From the NCBI GenBank assembly GCA_963789885.1, contig CAWBNB010000010.1:248001-312000 (forward strand): a stretch of 64,000 bases of DNA, read 5' to 3'. Below the pieces are notes generated by a model, which was given only the letters and a program-made list of their open reading frames with translations, did no database searches and was not told where the DNA came from. This document shows positions 1 through 7,875 of the stretch, piece after piece. The DNA is from DATEDA01 sp963789885 (lineage in GTDB: Bacteria > Pseudomonadota > Gammaproteobacteria > Burkholderiales > SG8-39). Within the stretch, counting starts at the first letter, position 1. The number at the start of each line of letters is the position of its first letter. The translations under genes were made by a program, and so were the position numbers.

Positions 1-1071
1 CTCGCGGTCGGGGTCGACGGTCACGGCGCCGATGATGCCCTGGTAGCCCTTGGTGGCGGCAAGCGCATCGCGGACCTTCGCCCCGTCGGTCGTGCCGGCG
101 CGCTTGATGGCGTCGGCAATCATCAGCGTGGCATCGTAGCTGTGCGCCGCGAACTTGCTCGGCAGCGCGTTGTACTTCGCCTGGTAGGCCTTCACGAAGC
201 CCTGCACCGTCGGGTTGGGATCGCCCGGGTAGTAGCTCGAGACGAGCAGCACGCCGTCAGCCGTGTCGCCCGCGAGGCTGATCAGCTGCGGGTTGAAGAG
301 CGACGCGCCCGACATGAACGTCGTCTTGAAGCCCATCTCGCGCGCCTGCTGCAGCAGCAGCGCCGCCTCGACCTGAAAGAGCGCGAGCAGCGTCACGTCC
401 GGGTTGCGCCCGCGGATCGCGGTGATGAGCGGCTTGAAGTCCTTGTCGGCGGGGTTGATGAACTCGGTCGCCACGACTTCGGCGCCGTTCGCCTTGCTGC
501 GCGCGGCGAAGAACTGGCTCTGGACGCGGCCGTAGTCGTCGTTGCGCCCGATGACCGCGATCTTCTTCGCGCCCATCTCCTTCGTCGCCCAGTCGGCGAC
601 GGCGTTCGCCTCGAACTGCGCGATCGGCGTGTTGCGGAAGATGTAATCGCCGGTCTTGGTGATGTCGGGGTGCGAGGCGGTCGGCGTCAGCATGATGATC
701 TTCGCGCGCTGGTAGATCGGCGCCGCGGCGAGCACCGCCGTGCTCGAGAAGTCGCCGACGACCGCGATCACCTCCTTGGCGGAGGCGAATTTTTGCGCGA
801 CGTTCGCGGCCTCCTTCGGATCGCTCTTCGAATCCTCGATGACGGCCTCGAACTTCACCCCCGGCACGACGTTGTCCCGGTTGAGCCGCTCGATCGCGAG
901 CTCGAGTCCGCGGCGGAAATCGGCGCCGTACTGCGCCTGGTCGCCGGTGATCGGCGCCGAGAGGCCGATCTTGACGGTTCGCGCCTGGGCCGTCGCCAGC
1001 TGCGGGGCGACAAGCGCGGCGGCGGCGACGGCGAGCAACACTCCCTGCAGGAATCTTCGCATCGTATGCAT
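1..1071 (-). CDS. Branched-chain amino-acid type ABC transporter substrate-binding protein (LivK family), 3' end outside window
   Basis: Periplasmic receptor that should deliver its ligand to the LivHM/LivGF importer encoded upstream on the same strand. Translation from the ATG at 1071 gives a signal peptide (MHTMRRFLQGVLLA, then an Ala-rich core ending near TATA/QA) followed by a mature start KIGLSAPITGD, typical of type I periplasmic binding proteins. The middle holds the usual signature AVVGDFSSTAVLAA and a VIGRNDDYGR stretch. A GGAGGC ribosome site lies just before the ATG; an in-frame ATG at 1062 is an alternative. The frame stays open to base 1, so the C-terminus is missing. The ligand cannot be read from the sequence. 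It is the last visible gene of the hyu/liv operon, 50 bp after the OsmC-like gene. Confidence 0.9.
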   Translation of the reverse strand, partial: MHTMRRFLQGVLLAVAAAALVAPQLATAQARTVKIGLSAPITGDQAQYGADFRRGLELAIERLNRDNVVPGVKFEAVIEDSKSDPKEAANVAQKFASAKEVIAVVGDFSSTAVLAAAPIYQRAKIIMLTPTASHPDITKTGDYIFRNTPIAQFEANAVADWATKEMGAKKIAVIGRNDDYGRVQSQFFAARSKANGAEVVATEFINPADKDFKPLITAIRGRNPDVTLLALFQVEAALLLQQAREMGFKTTFMSGASLFNPQLISLAGDTADGVLLVSSYYPGDPNPTVQGFVKAYQAKYNALPSKFAAHSYDATLMIADAIKRAGTTDGAKVRDALAATKGYQGIIGAVTVDPDRE

Positions 1072-1107
1072 GGCTGCCTCCTTGGTCCTCAAGCGTGATC
1101 GGGGTTC

Positions 1108-1134
1108 CCGGGCGGCGCGTCCTACGACGCCCGG
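1108..1134 (-). repeat. Intercistronic stem-loop at the end of the OsmC-like gene
   Basis: Seven-base inverted repeat CCGGGCG/CGCCCGG (1108-1114 and 1128-1134) with an inner CGT/ACG pair, spanning the stop codon of the OsmC-like gene and lying 37 bp before the receptor gene start. There is no T-run, so it is more likely an mRNA-processing or stability element than an intrinsic terminator. Function is inferred from position only. Confidence 0.3.
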
Positions 1135-1640
1135 ATCCAGTCGGTCCGGACGTTCACCTTCGCGTCACGGAGCAGCGCGTGCACCGGGCAGAGCCGCTCC
1201 ACCTCTTCGCGGAACTTGGCGAGCCGCTCCTCCGGCTCCGAGGTCCTGATGTGGATCTTCTGGATCACCTTGTGATAGTGGTACGCGATCGGCTCCACCT
1301 GGGAGAACAGCTTTCCCGTGCGCTTCATCTCGACGCGCCGGACGTCGTGCACGCCCTCGGCCTCGAACTTCACCCCCTGCAGGTCGAACTTCATCTCGCG
1401 CCGCAGGATGTGCATGATCATCGCGGTGCACGAGTTCAGCGCGACCAGGATCGACTCGAGCGCGGTCGGCCCCGAGTTCTTGCCGCCGAGCTCCACCGGC
1501 TCGTCGAGGTAGATCGGCGGCAGGTCGCGCACCTGGTTCACGCTCTGGTAGCCACCGAGGTATTCGGTGCTGACGTGGATGCTCTGCAGGCGCTCGTTCG
1601 ACTTCACGTCCATTGCTGCGGTCTGCGACAGGTCGTTCAT
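1122..1640 (-). CDS. OsmC/Ohr-family protein
   Basis: 172-residue OsmC-fold protein. OsmC and Ohr proteins are cytoplasmic thiol peroxidases that reduce organic hydroperoxides. Visible features are the core GGKNSGPTALESILVALNSCTAM (around residues 52-74), where the single Cys sits in the position of the first catalytic Cys of the family, and a later LCPVHALL segment (around 149-156) carrying the second Cys. Both redox cysteines are therefore plausibly present. The gene lies between hyuB (51 bp gap) and the ABC receptor gene (50 bp gap) in a same-strand run. This suggests co-transcription with the importer and hydantoinase genes rather than an independent stress locus. The role within that operon is unknown. 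Confidence 0.85.
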   Translation of the reverse strand: MNDLSQTAAMDVKSNERLQSIHVSTEYLGGYQSVNQVRDLPPIYLDEPVELGGKNSGPTALESILVALNSCTAMIMHILRREMKFDLQGVKFEAEGVHDVRRVEMKRTGKLFSQVEPIAYHYHKVIQKIHIRTSEPEERLAKFREEVERLCPVHALLRDAKVNVRTDWIRAS

Positions 1641-1691
1641 TGCGGTCTCCTTTCGGGTTCGCCTTCGTCCATTGCCCGGCGATCGCGCACT

Positions 1692-3500
1692 TCAGCTCCG
1701 TCCGAGCTCGCCGCGATCGAAAGTCCAGTTGATCTCCCCGCGCGCCGCGCGTCTCGCCGCGCGCAGGCGCTCGGTCGCCGTGTCGTCCACTTCCGCCGCG
1801 GCGGTGAGCACGACGCCGTAGTCGCCTGCCGCGGACTCGCGCGACACGAAGCCGTCGCGCACGTCTTCGGCCACTTCGCGCGCCGGGCGCGCGAGCGGGT
1901 CACCGTACCCGCCACCGCCGGCGGTGATGCACTCGATGATCTCGCCCTGCTGCATCTTGAAGCGCTGCCGCGCCGGCACCTTGTGCAAGGTGCCGTCGCG
2001 CCGGTGCACGACCGACGACCAGCTCATCGCCGGCAGACCGCCCTTGAGGCCCCAGGGCCGGGTGTAGTGCCGGTCGCCGCGGTGGGTCACTTCCGAGGTG
2101 CCTTCGAGCACCTCGATGATCTTCTCCATGCCGAGGCCGCCGCGGTGCTCGCCGGCACCGCCGGAATCCTGCTTGAGCCGCATCGAGTGCACGCGCAGCG
2201 GGTATTCCATCTCGATCGCCTCGGTCGGCGCGTTCATCATGTTGGTGATGTCGGTCTCGATGTAGTTCACGCCGTCCTTCGTCGGCCGTGCGCCCATTCC
2301 GCCGCAAAACAGCTCGAGATAAACGTACGCGCGTCCGTCGGCGGCGCGCCGGCCGGAGAAGCTCACGCCCTGCATGCTGCTCGACGACGCCCGGACACGC
2401 TCGGGCGCGGCCTGCGCGAGACACCCGAAGATGACGTCGGTCATCCGGCAGACGGTCATCGTGCGGGCGTTGACCGCCGCGGGGTGACGCGGATTGATGA
2501 CGGTACCCTCCGGCAGCGAAAAGCTCAACGGACGGAAGCAGCCCGCATTGTTCGGCAGGGTCGGGTCGGTGACGCAGCGCACGCAGTAATAGGCGACGCA
2601 GGCGGCGTGCGAGTAGGACGCGTTCGCCGCGCCGAGCACCTGCGGGTCGGTCCCGGCGAAATCGACGTGGATCTCCGTGCCCTTGATCGTCATCGTCGCC
2701 TGGATCTTGACCTTCCGGTCGAAGACGATGCCGTCGTTATCGAGGTAGTCCCAGAAGGTATAGACGCCGTCCGGAATCTCGGCGATCTTCGCGCGCGTCA
2801 GCGCCTCGGCCCGGTTCATCAGCTCGGCGACGATGGCAAGCACCTCGTCGGCGCCGTACTCGTCGCAGAGCGACCGGAAGCGCTCCGCCCCGGTCCGGAC
2901 CGCCGCGATCTGCGCACCGAAGTCGGCGAGGGTGTGGTTCGGGATCCGGACGTTCTTGAGGATGATGCTCAGCACCTGCCGGTTGAACTCGCCGTTCTCC
3001 ATCAGCTTCACCGGCGGCAGCACCAGGCCTTCCTGGAAAAGCTCGGTCGCGTCCGGCGGCAGGCTGCCGATCACCATCCCGCCCATGTCCTGCTGGTGCG
3101 CCATGCAGGAGGCGAGCGCGACCAGCCGCCCACGCCAGAACACCGGCATCAGGATGTTGATGTCCGGGATGTGCGTCCCCCCGTCGTAGGGGTCGTTCAT
3201 GATGTAGACGTCGCCCTCGGCCATCGTCGCGATCGGGTACTCGCGCAGCACCGTCTTGACGGTCGCGGCGAGCACGCCCAGGTGCTGGGGCAGCGCGACC
3301 GACTGCGCCATCGTGTCGCCGGTCGCGGTGAACAGCGCGCACGAGCAGTCGGCGCCTTCCTTGATCACGACCGAGAACGCGCTGCGGATCAGCGCGGACT
3401 CCATCTCTGCGGCGATCACGTCGAGCCGGTTCCGCACGACCTCCAGCGTCACCGGGTCGATCGCCCCGGCGCGCACTTCCTGTCCGCTCACGCGTCCCAT
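1692..3500 (-). CDS. hyuB: Hydantoinase B/oxoprolinase family protein (HyuB)
   Basis: 602-residue HyuB-family subunit, which with HyuA forms ATP-dependent hydantoinase, 5-oxoprolinase or acetone-carboxylase-like enzymes that open cyclic amides or carboxylate ketone-like substrates. Family signatures seen are DPVTLEVVRNRLDVIAAEM near the N-terminus, the GDVYIMNDPYDGGTHIPD block (around residues 97-114), and the C-terminal GGAGEHRGGLGMEK and GGGGYGDPLARP motifs. Length matches the usual 510-620 range. Start ATG at 3500 is preceded by GAGGGG. The gene follows an SDR gene by 13 bp and completes a hyuA-SDR-hyuB order. The actual substrate cannot be assigned. Confidence 0.93.
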   Translation of the reverse strand: MGRVSGQEVRAGAIDPVTLEVVRNRLDVIAAEMESALIRSAFSVVIKEGADCSCALFTATGDTMAQSVALPQHLGVLAATVKTVLREYPIATMAEGDVYIMNDPYDGGTHIPDINILMPVFWRGRLVALASCMAHQQDMGGMVIGSLPPDATELFQEGLVLPPVKLMENGEFNRQVLSIILKNVRIPNHTLADFGAQIAAVRTGAERFRSLCDEYGADEVLAIVAELMNRAEALTRAKIAEIPDGVYTFWDYLDNDGIVFDRKVKIQATMTIKGTEIHVDFAGTDPQVLGAANASYSHAACVAYYCVRCVTDPTLPNNAGCFRPLSFSLPEGTVINPRHPAAVNARTMTVCRMTDVIFGCLAQAAPERVRASSSSMQGVSFSGRRAADGRAYVYLELFCGGMGARPTKDGVNYIETDITNMMNAPTEAIEMEYPLRVHSMRLKQDSGGAGEHRGGLGMEKIIEVLEGTSEVTHRGDRHYTRPWGLKGGLPAMSWSSVVHRRDGTLHKVPARQRFKMQQGEIIECITAGGGGYGDPLARPAREVAEDVRDGFVSRESAAGDYGVVLTAAAEVDDTATERLRAARRAARGEINWTFDRGELGRS

Positions 3501-3513
3501 CCGTCACCCCTCG

Positions 3514-4299
3514 TCATCTTTGCGACCGCCGCGGGAAATCGTACCTGCCCGCGGAGAACCCGCCGTCCACTACCAACGTCTCGCCGGTGATCCCGGAAGC
3601 CTGCGCCGAAGCAAGATATGCGACCGCCGCGGCCACGTCGTCCGGCCGAACCAGGCGGCCGAGCGGGCTGTTCGCGGTGTAATAGTCGGCGATCCGCGCG
3701 AACTCCGGTGACGGTTCGCCGGTGCGCGCCACGAGCCCGGGCGCCACCGCGTTGACCGTGATCCCGTGCGCACCGAGCTCGATCGCGAATGACCGGTTGA
3801 GCATCTCGAGCGCCGCCTTCGATGCCGCGTAGAGCGCGGCGTTCGGCCGCGCGTAGCGATAGTTCCCGGAGGTGATGTTCACGATCCGTCCGGCGATGCC
3901 CGCAGCGATCATGCGTCGCCCGGCAAGCTGGCTCGCGAAGAACGCCGACTTCAGGTTGGTCGCCATGAGTCGGTCGTAGTCGGCCTCGGTGACCTCGTCG
4001 ATCGCCAGGTTGAAGTTGAGCCCCGCGCAGTTCACCAGCACCGCGATCGCCCCGAACCGCGACTCGACGGCGTCGATCGTCCGGCCGACCGCGGCCGCCG
4101 TCTGCAGGTCGGCCGCGAATTCGAGGACGCGCTCGCCGAAGGACGCGAGGCGCGCCCGCGCGGCCTCGACGCGCTCGGCGCGCGTGCCGACGACGGCGAC
4201 GCGCGCGCCGCGCTCGAGGAATGCGCGTGCGATCGCGAGCCCGATCTCGCCGGTGCCGCCGGTCACGAGCACCGGCCCGAGGGTCCATGGCTCAGCCAT
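3514..4299 (-). CDS. SDR-family NAD(P)-dependent oxidoreductase inside the hyu operon
   Basis: 261-residue classical short-chain dehydrogenase/reductase. The Rossmann motif TGGTGEIG is near residues 11-18, a VLVNCAGLNFN stretch corresponds to the NNAG motif, and catalytic YxxxK is seen as LYAASKAAL. The C-terminus has the usual SGITGETLVVDGGFSAG pattern. The start ATG at 4299 overlaps the hyuA stop by 8 bp, which indicates translational coupling. A longer upstream open frame reads through hyuA and is not credible coding sequence. It presumably oxidises or reduces a hydroxy/keto intermediate of the pathway served by HyuAB; the substrate is unknown. Confidence 0.9.
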   Translation of the reverse strand: MAEPWTLGPVLVTGGTGEIGLAIARAFLERGARVAVVGTRAERVEAARARLASFGERVLEFAADLQTAAAVGRTIDAVESRFGAIAVLVNCAGLNFNLAIDEVTEADYDRLMATNLKSAFFASQLAGRRMIAAGIAGRIVNITSGNYRYARPNAALYAASKAALEMLNRSFAIELGAHGITVNAVAPGLVARTGEPSPEFARIADYYTANSPLGRLVRPDDVAAAVAYLASAQASGITGETLVVDGGFSAGRYDFPRRSQR

Positions 4300-6364
4300 T
4301 GCGGCCCATGTCGATGATGAGGTTGCCCTGCCGCTCGACCCGCGCGGTCTCGCCCGGGAACACCACCGTCGTCGTGTCTGCCTGCTCGACGATGAAGGGA
4401 CCTTCCCGCGGGGCGTCGAACGGCAACCGGTCGCGACGATAAACCGGGGCTTCGACGTACTTGCCCGTCTCGCGGAAGTACACCGGCCGGACACCCTGCC
4501 GCGCCGCTTCCCACGAGGGCCCGGGCGGCGGCGGCGTCAGGTCCGGCCGCGGCATCGGTGCGTAGTGAACCGTCCGCAGGTTGACGAGCTCCACCTGCTG
4601 TCCGGGGTTGTGCTGCTTGTAGACGCGCTGATGCATGCTGTGGAAACCGGCAACCAGGCGCGCGACCGCGCCGTCGTCGACTTCGCCCGTGAGCTCGACC
4701 TCGAGCTCGTAGGACTGACCGAGATAGCGCATGTCGGCGGAGCGCCGCAGCCGCACGCGCTCTGGCGCCACGCGGTCGCGGCGCATGTCTTCCGCGCCGA
4801 GCGCCTCGAGGCCACGATAGGTTGCCGCGATCTCCCCGGCGCTCACCGACGCGGCCGGCCGCGGGAACGACACCGCGTGATCGTGCTCGATGTTCGAGAC
4901 GAGCAGCCCGAATGCCGACAGGACCCCGGGCGCGAGCGGCACGATCACTCGCGGGACGCCGAGCATGCGCGCGAGCGGCCCGCCGTGCAGCGGTCCGGCC
5001 CCGCCGAGGACGATCAGCGCGAACTCGCGCGGGTCGAGACCGCGCGCGACGGTGAGCAGGCGGATCTCGTCCGCCATGTGATTGTTGAGGATCGTATGGA
5101 CGCCCGCTGCCGCCTCGACCCGCGAGAGGCCGAGCCGCTTGCCGAGCGCTTCGAGCGCGCGGTGCGCCGCGTCCGGGTCGAGCGGCACGTCGCCGCCGGC
5201 GAAGTAGGCCGGATTGAGGTAGCCGAGCACGATGCTCGCGTCGGTCACCGTCGGCTCGGCGCCGCCCGCGCCGTAGCAGACCGGGCCCGGCACCGCCCCC
5301 GCGCTCTGCGGGCCGACGTGCAGGCTCGCCGCGGCGTCGAGCCACGCGATGCTCCCGCCGCCCGCGCCGATCGAGCTCACCTCGATCATCGGGATGCGGA
5401 TCGGGTACTTCAGCACCTTCCCCTCGGTCGAGGTGAGCGGCTTCCCGTCGACGATCACGCCGATGTCGGCGGTCGTGCCGCCGATGTCGTTCGAGATCAG
5501 GTTGCGCTCGCCGCAGAGCTCGCCGACGAGCTGCGCCGCGATCACCCCGGCCGCCGGCCCGGACCGGAGCAGCGTCACCGGCCGCTCGATCGCCGAGGCG
5601 GCGCTCGCGATCCCGCCGCGCGACTGCATGACCTCGAGTTTCGCCGGTACGCCCTCGCGCTCGAGCTCGCGCTCGAGCGAGCGGATGTAGCTCGACACCT
5701 TCGGCCGCAGGTAGGCGTCGAATGCGGTCACGAGCGTGCGCTCGTATTCGCGGAACGTCGGGTCGATGGCCGAGGAGATCGAGACCGCGAGCCCGGGAAA
5801 TTCGCGCTCGATGATCTCGCGCGTCCGCCGCTCGTGGCCCGGCGCGAGGAACGAGAAGAGATAGCAGACGGCGACGGAGGTCACCTCGTGGACCGTGCGC
5901 AGCTCCCGGACCGCCCGCCGCACCGATTCCTCGTCGAGCGGGACGAGCACCTCGCCCTTCGCCCCGACCCGCTCGCGCACGCCGTACCGCCGCCGGCGCG
6001 GCGCGAGAAAGGTCGGCGTCTCGGGGTCGATGAACAGGTTGTAGAGCTCGGAGCGCTTCTGTCGGCCGACCTCGAGCACGTCCTCGAAGCCTTCGGTCGT
6101 GAGCAATCCGGTGAGCGCGCCCTTGCGCTCGACCACCGCGTTCGTCGCCACGGTCGTGCCGTGGATGAAGCGCTCGACGTTCTTCGCCGCCGCGCCGCCG
6201 CCGGCGAGATCGAGGATGCGGCGCAACCCGACGACAACACCCTGCGCGGGGTCGGCGGGCGTCGTCGGCACCTTGACGAGGACCAGCCGCCCGCCGCTCG
6301 TCGCTGCCACGACGTCGGTAAACGTTCCGCCTACGTCGATCGCGATCGATAGCTGCTCAGCCAT
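4292..6364 (-). CDS. hyuA: Hydantoinase/oxoprolinase family protein (HyuA)
   Basis: 690-residue HyuA-type ATPase subunit. The N-terminal phosphate-binding motif IDVGGTFTD (residues 9-17) marks the actin-like ATPase fold. GTTVATNAVVERKG and the central NDIGGTTADIGV stretch are typical of the family, followed by GPVCYGAGGAEPTVTDA and GGAGPLHG. Full length for the family (about 680-710). It lies 21 bp after livF and overlaps the SDR start. With HyuB it should hydrolyse or carboxylate a cyclic amide or related substrate with ATP; whether this is hydantoinase, 5-oxoprolinase or acetone/acetophenone-carboxylase-like cannot be told from sequence alone. Confidence 0.94.
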   Translation of the reverse strand: MAEQLSIAIDVGGTFTDVVAATSGGRLVLVKVPTTPADPAQGVVVGLRRILDLAGGGAAAKNVERFIHGTTVATNAVVERKGALTGLLTTEGFEDVLEVGRQKRSELYNLFIDPETPTFLAPRRRRYGVRERVGAKGEVLVPLDEESVRRAVRELRTVHEVTSVAVCYLFSFLAPGHERRTREIIEREFPGLAVSISSAIDPTFREYERTLVTAFDAYLRPKVSSYIRSLERELEREGVPAKLEVMQSRGGIASAASAIERPVTLLRSGPAAGVIAAQLVGELCGERNLISNDIGGTTADIGVIVDGKPLTSTEGKVLKYPIRIPMIEVSSIGAGGGSIAWLDAAASLHVGPQSAGAVPGPVCYGAGGAEPTVTDASIVLGYLNPAYFAGGDVPLDPDAAHRALEALGKRLGLSRVEAAAGVHTILNNHMADEIRLLTVARGLDPREFALIVLGGAGPLHGGPLARMLGVPRVIVPLAPGVLSAFGLLVSNIEHDHAVSFPRPAASVSAGEIAATYRGLEALGAEDMRRDRVAPERVRLRRSADMRYLGQSYELEVELTGEVDDGAVARLVAGFHSMHQRVYKQHNPGQQVELVNLRTVHYAPMPRPDLTPPPPGPSWEAARQGVRPVYFRETGKYVEAPVYRRDRLPFDAPREGPFIVEQADTTTVVFPGETARVERQGNLIIDMGRNG

Positions 6365-6385
6365 TCACGCTCCGTTTCATCGGTA

Positions 6386-7090
6386 TCACCCCAGGTACGC
6401 CCGCATCATCTGCTCGTCCCGCAGCAGGTCCTCGGCCTTGCCCTCGAGCACCACCCGGCCGGTCTGCAGCACGTAGCCATAGGTCGCCGTGCGCAGCGCC
6501 ATGAACGCGTTCTGCTCCACGAGCAGGACCGCGGTGCCGGCGCGGTGGATCGCCCGGATCGCGTCGAAGACCGCCTGCACCAGGATCGGCGCGAGCCCGA
6601 GCGAGGGTTCGTCGAGCAGCAGCACCTTCGGCGCCGCCATCAGCGCGCGCCCGATGGCGAGCATCTGCTGCTCGCCGCCGGACAGCGTGCCGGCGAGCTG
6701 GTCGCGCCGCTCGGCGAGCCGCGGAAAGAGCTCGAACACCCGTTCATACCTCGCCGCGCTCTCCTTCACGAGGCCGCGGCCGTAGGCACCCATCTTAAGG
6801 TTCTCGACCACCGTCAGCCCGGGAAATACCCGCCGGCCTTCGGGGCACTGCACGACGCCGCGGCGCGCGATCTCGTACGGCTTGAGCCCGACGAGCGACG
6901 CGCCGTCGTACACGATCTGCCCGCGCGTCGGCGACACCTCGCCGGAGAGCGCCCGGATCGTGGTGCTCTTGCCGGCGCCGTTCGCGCCGACGACCGCCAC
7001 CAGCGCCCCGTCGTCGAGTCGGATCGAGACGCCCTTGACCGCCTCGATGTGGCCGTACGCGACGTGCAGATCGGACGCCTCGAGCCCCAT
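6386..7090 (-). CDS. livF: ABC transporter ATP-binding protein LivF (first cluster)
   Basis: ATPase subunit of a branched-chain amino-acid type importer, acting at the inner face of the cytoplasmic membrane. Walker A GANGAGKST lies at residues 35-43, the ABC signature LSGGEQQMLAIGRAL near 137, Walker B VLLLDEPSLGL near 157, and the switch His is replaced by the family-typical LLVEQN. The ATG at 7090 is chosen; a GTG at 7099 overlaps the livG stop by 4 bp (GTGA) and would add three residues, so either start is possible. Followed by hyuA 21 bp downstream. Confidence 0.93.
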   Translation of the reverse strand: MGLEASDLHVAYGHIEAVKGVSIRLDDGALVAVVGANGAGKSTTIRALSGEVSPTRGQIVYDGASLVGLKPYEIARRGVVQCPEGRRVFPGLTVVENLKMGAYGRGLVKESAARYERVFELFPRLAERRDQLAGTLSGGEQQMLAIGRALMAAPKVLLLDEPSLGLAPILVQAVFDAIRAIHRAGTAVLLVEQNAFMALRTATYGYVLQTGRVVLEGKAEDLLRDEQMMRAYLG

Positions 7091-7095
7091 GGCCG

Positions 7096-7875
7096 TCACG
7101 CCGCCGCTTCGGCGCCGAGGTACGCCTCGATCACCCGCGGATCGGCCTTCACCTGACCCGGAGTGCCCTCGGCGATCTTCCGCCCGTGGTCCATGACGAC
7201 CACCCGGTCGGAAATGCCCATGACCACGCTCATGTGGTGCTCGACCAGCAGGACCGTCTTCGCGAGCTCGTCGCGCAGCCGCCGGATCAGGGCATTGAGA
7301 TCGTCGATCTCGGCCGGGTTCATCCCGGCGGCGGGCTCGTCGAGCATCAGGAGGCGCGGCTTCGCGGCGAGCGCGCGGGCGATCTCGACCCGCCGCTGAT
7401 CGCCGTAGGGCAGGTAACGCGCGAGCTGGTCCCGGACGCTCTCGAGCCCGAGCAGCCGGACGAGCGCGAGCGCCTCGTCGCGCAGCCGCAGCTCCTCGCG
7501 GCGCTGGGAGGGCAGCCGCAGGATGGCGCTCACGAGCGAGGCGCCGTTCGACAGGGTCAGCCCGACCAGCACGTTCTCCAGCACGGTGAGGTTGGGGAAA
7601 ATGCGCAGGTTCTGGAAGGTGCGGCCGATGCCGCGCGCGCACACCTTGTGGGGCGGGAGCCCGCGGAGGTCCTCACCCGCGAACCGGATCGCGCCGCCCC
7701 CCGGCGGGTAGATGCCGGTGATCACGTTGAACGCGGTCGTCTTGCCGGCACCGTTCGGGCCGATCAGGCTCACGATCTCCCCTTCGGCGACCGCGAACGA
7801 GAGCCCGTCGACGGCAAGCAGGCCGCCGAAGCGGCGCTCGAGCGACTGGACCTCGAGGAGCGTCGCGGCGGTCAT
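7096..7875 (-). CDS. livG: ABC transporter ATP-binding protein LivG (first cluster)
   Basis: 259-residue ATPase partner of LivF. Walker A GPNGAGKTT (residues 39-47), the LivG-typical GIGRTFQNLRIFPNLTVLENV block, a degenerate signature LPYGDQRRVEIARAL and Walker B LLMLDEPAAGMNP are present, then LLVEHHM with the switch His. The start ATG at 7875 overlaps the permease stop in an ATGA arrangement, showing tight operon coupling. It should energise import through the fused permease encoded just upstream. Confidence 0.94.
   Translation of the reverse strand: MTAATLLEVQSLERRFGGLLAVDGLSFAVAEGEIVSLIGPNGAGKTTAFNVITGIYPPGGGAIRFAGEDLRGLPPHKVCARGIGRTFQNLRIFPNLTVLENVLVGLTLSNGASLVSAILRLPSQRREELRLRDEALALVRLLGLESVRDQLARYLPYGDQRRVEIARALAAKPRLLMLDEPAAGMNPAEIDDLNALIRRLRDELAKTVLLVEHHMSVVMGISDRVVVMDHGRKIAEGTPGQVKADPRVIEAYLGAEAAA

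Noticed and set aside
1095..3590. Long plus-strand open frame opposite the OsmC and hyuB genes
   Set aside because: Arg/His/Asp-rich, low-complexity translation typical of the antisense of GC-rich coding DNA; minus-strand genes here have clear family motifs.
3989..6352. 787-codon plus-strand frame opposite hyuA
   Set aside because: Same antisense composition, no recognisable motif, and hyuA on the other strand is certain.
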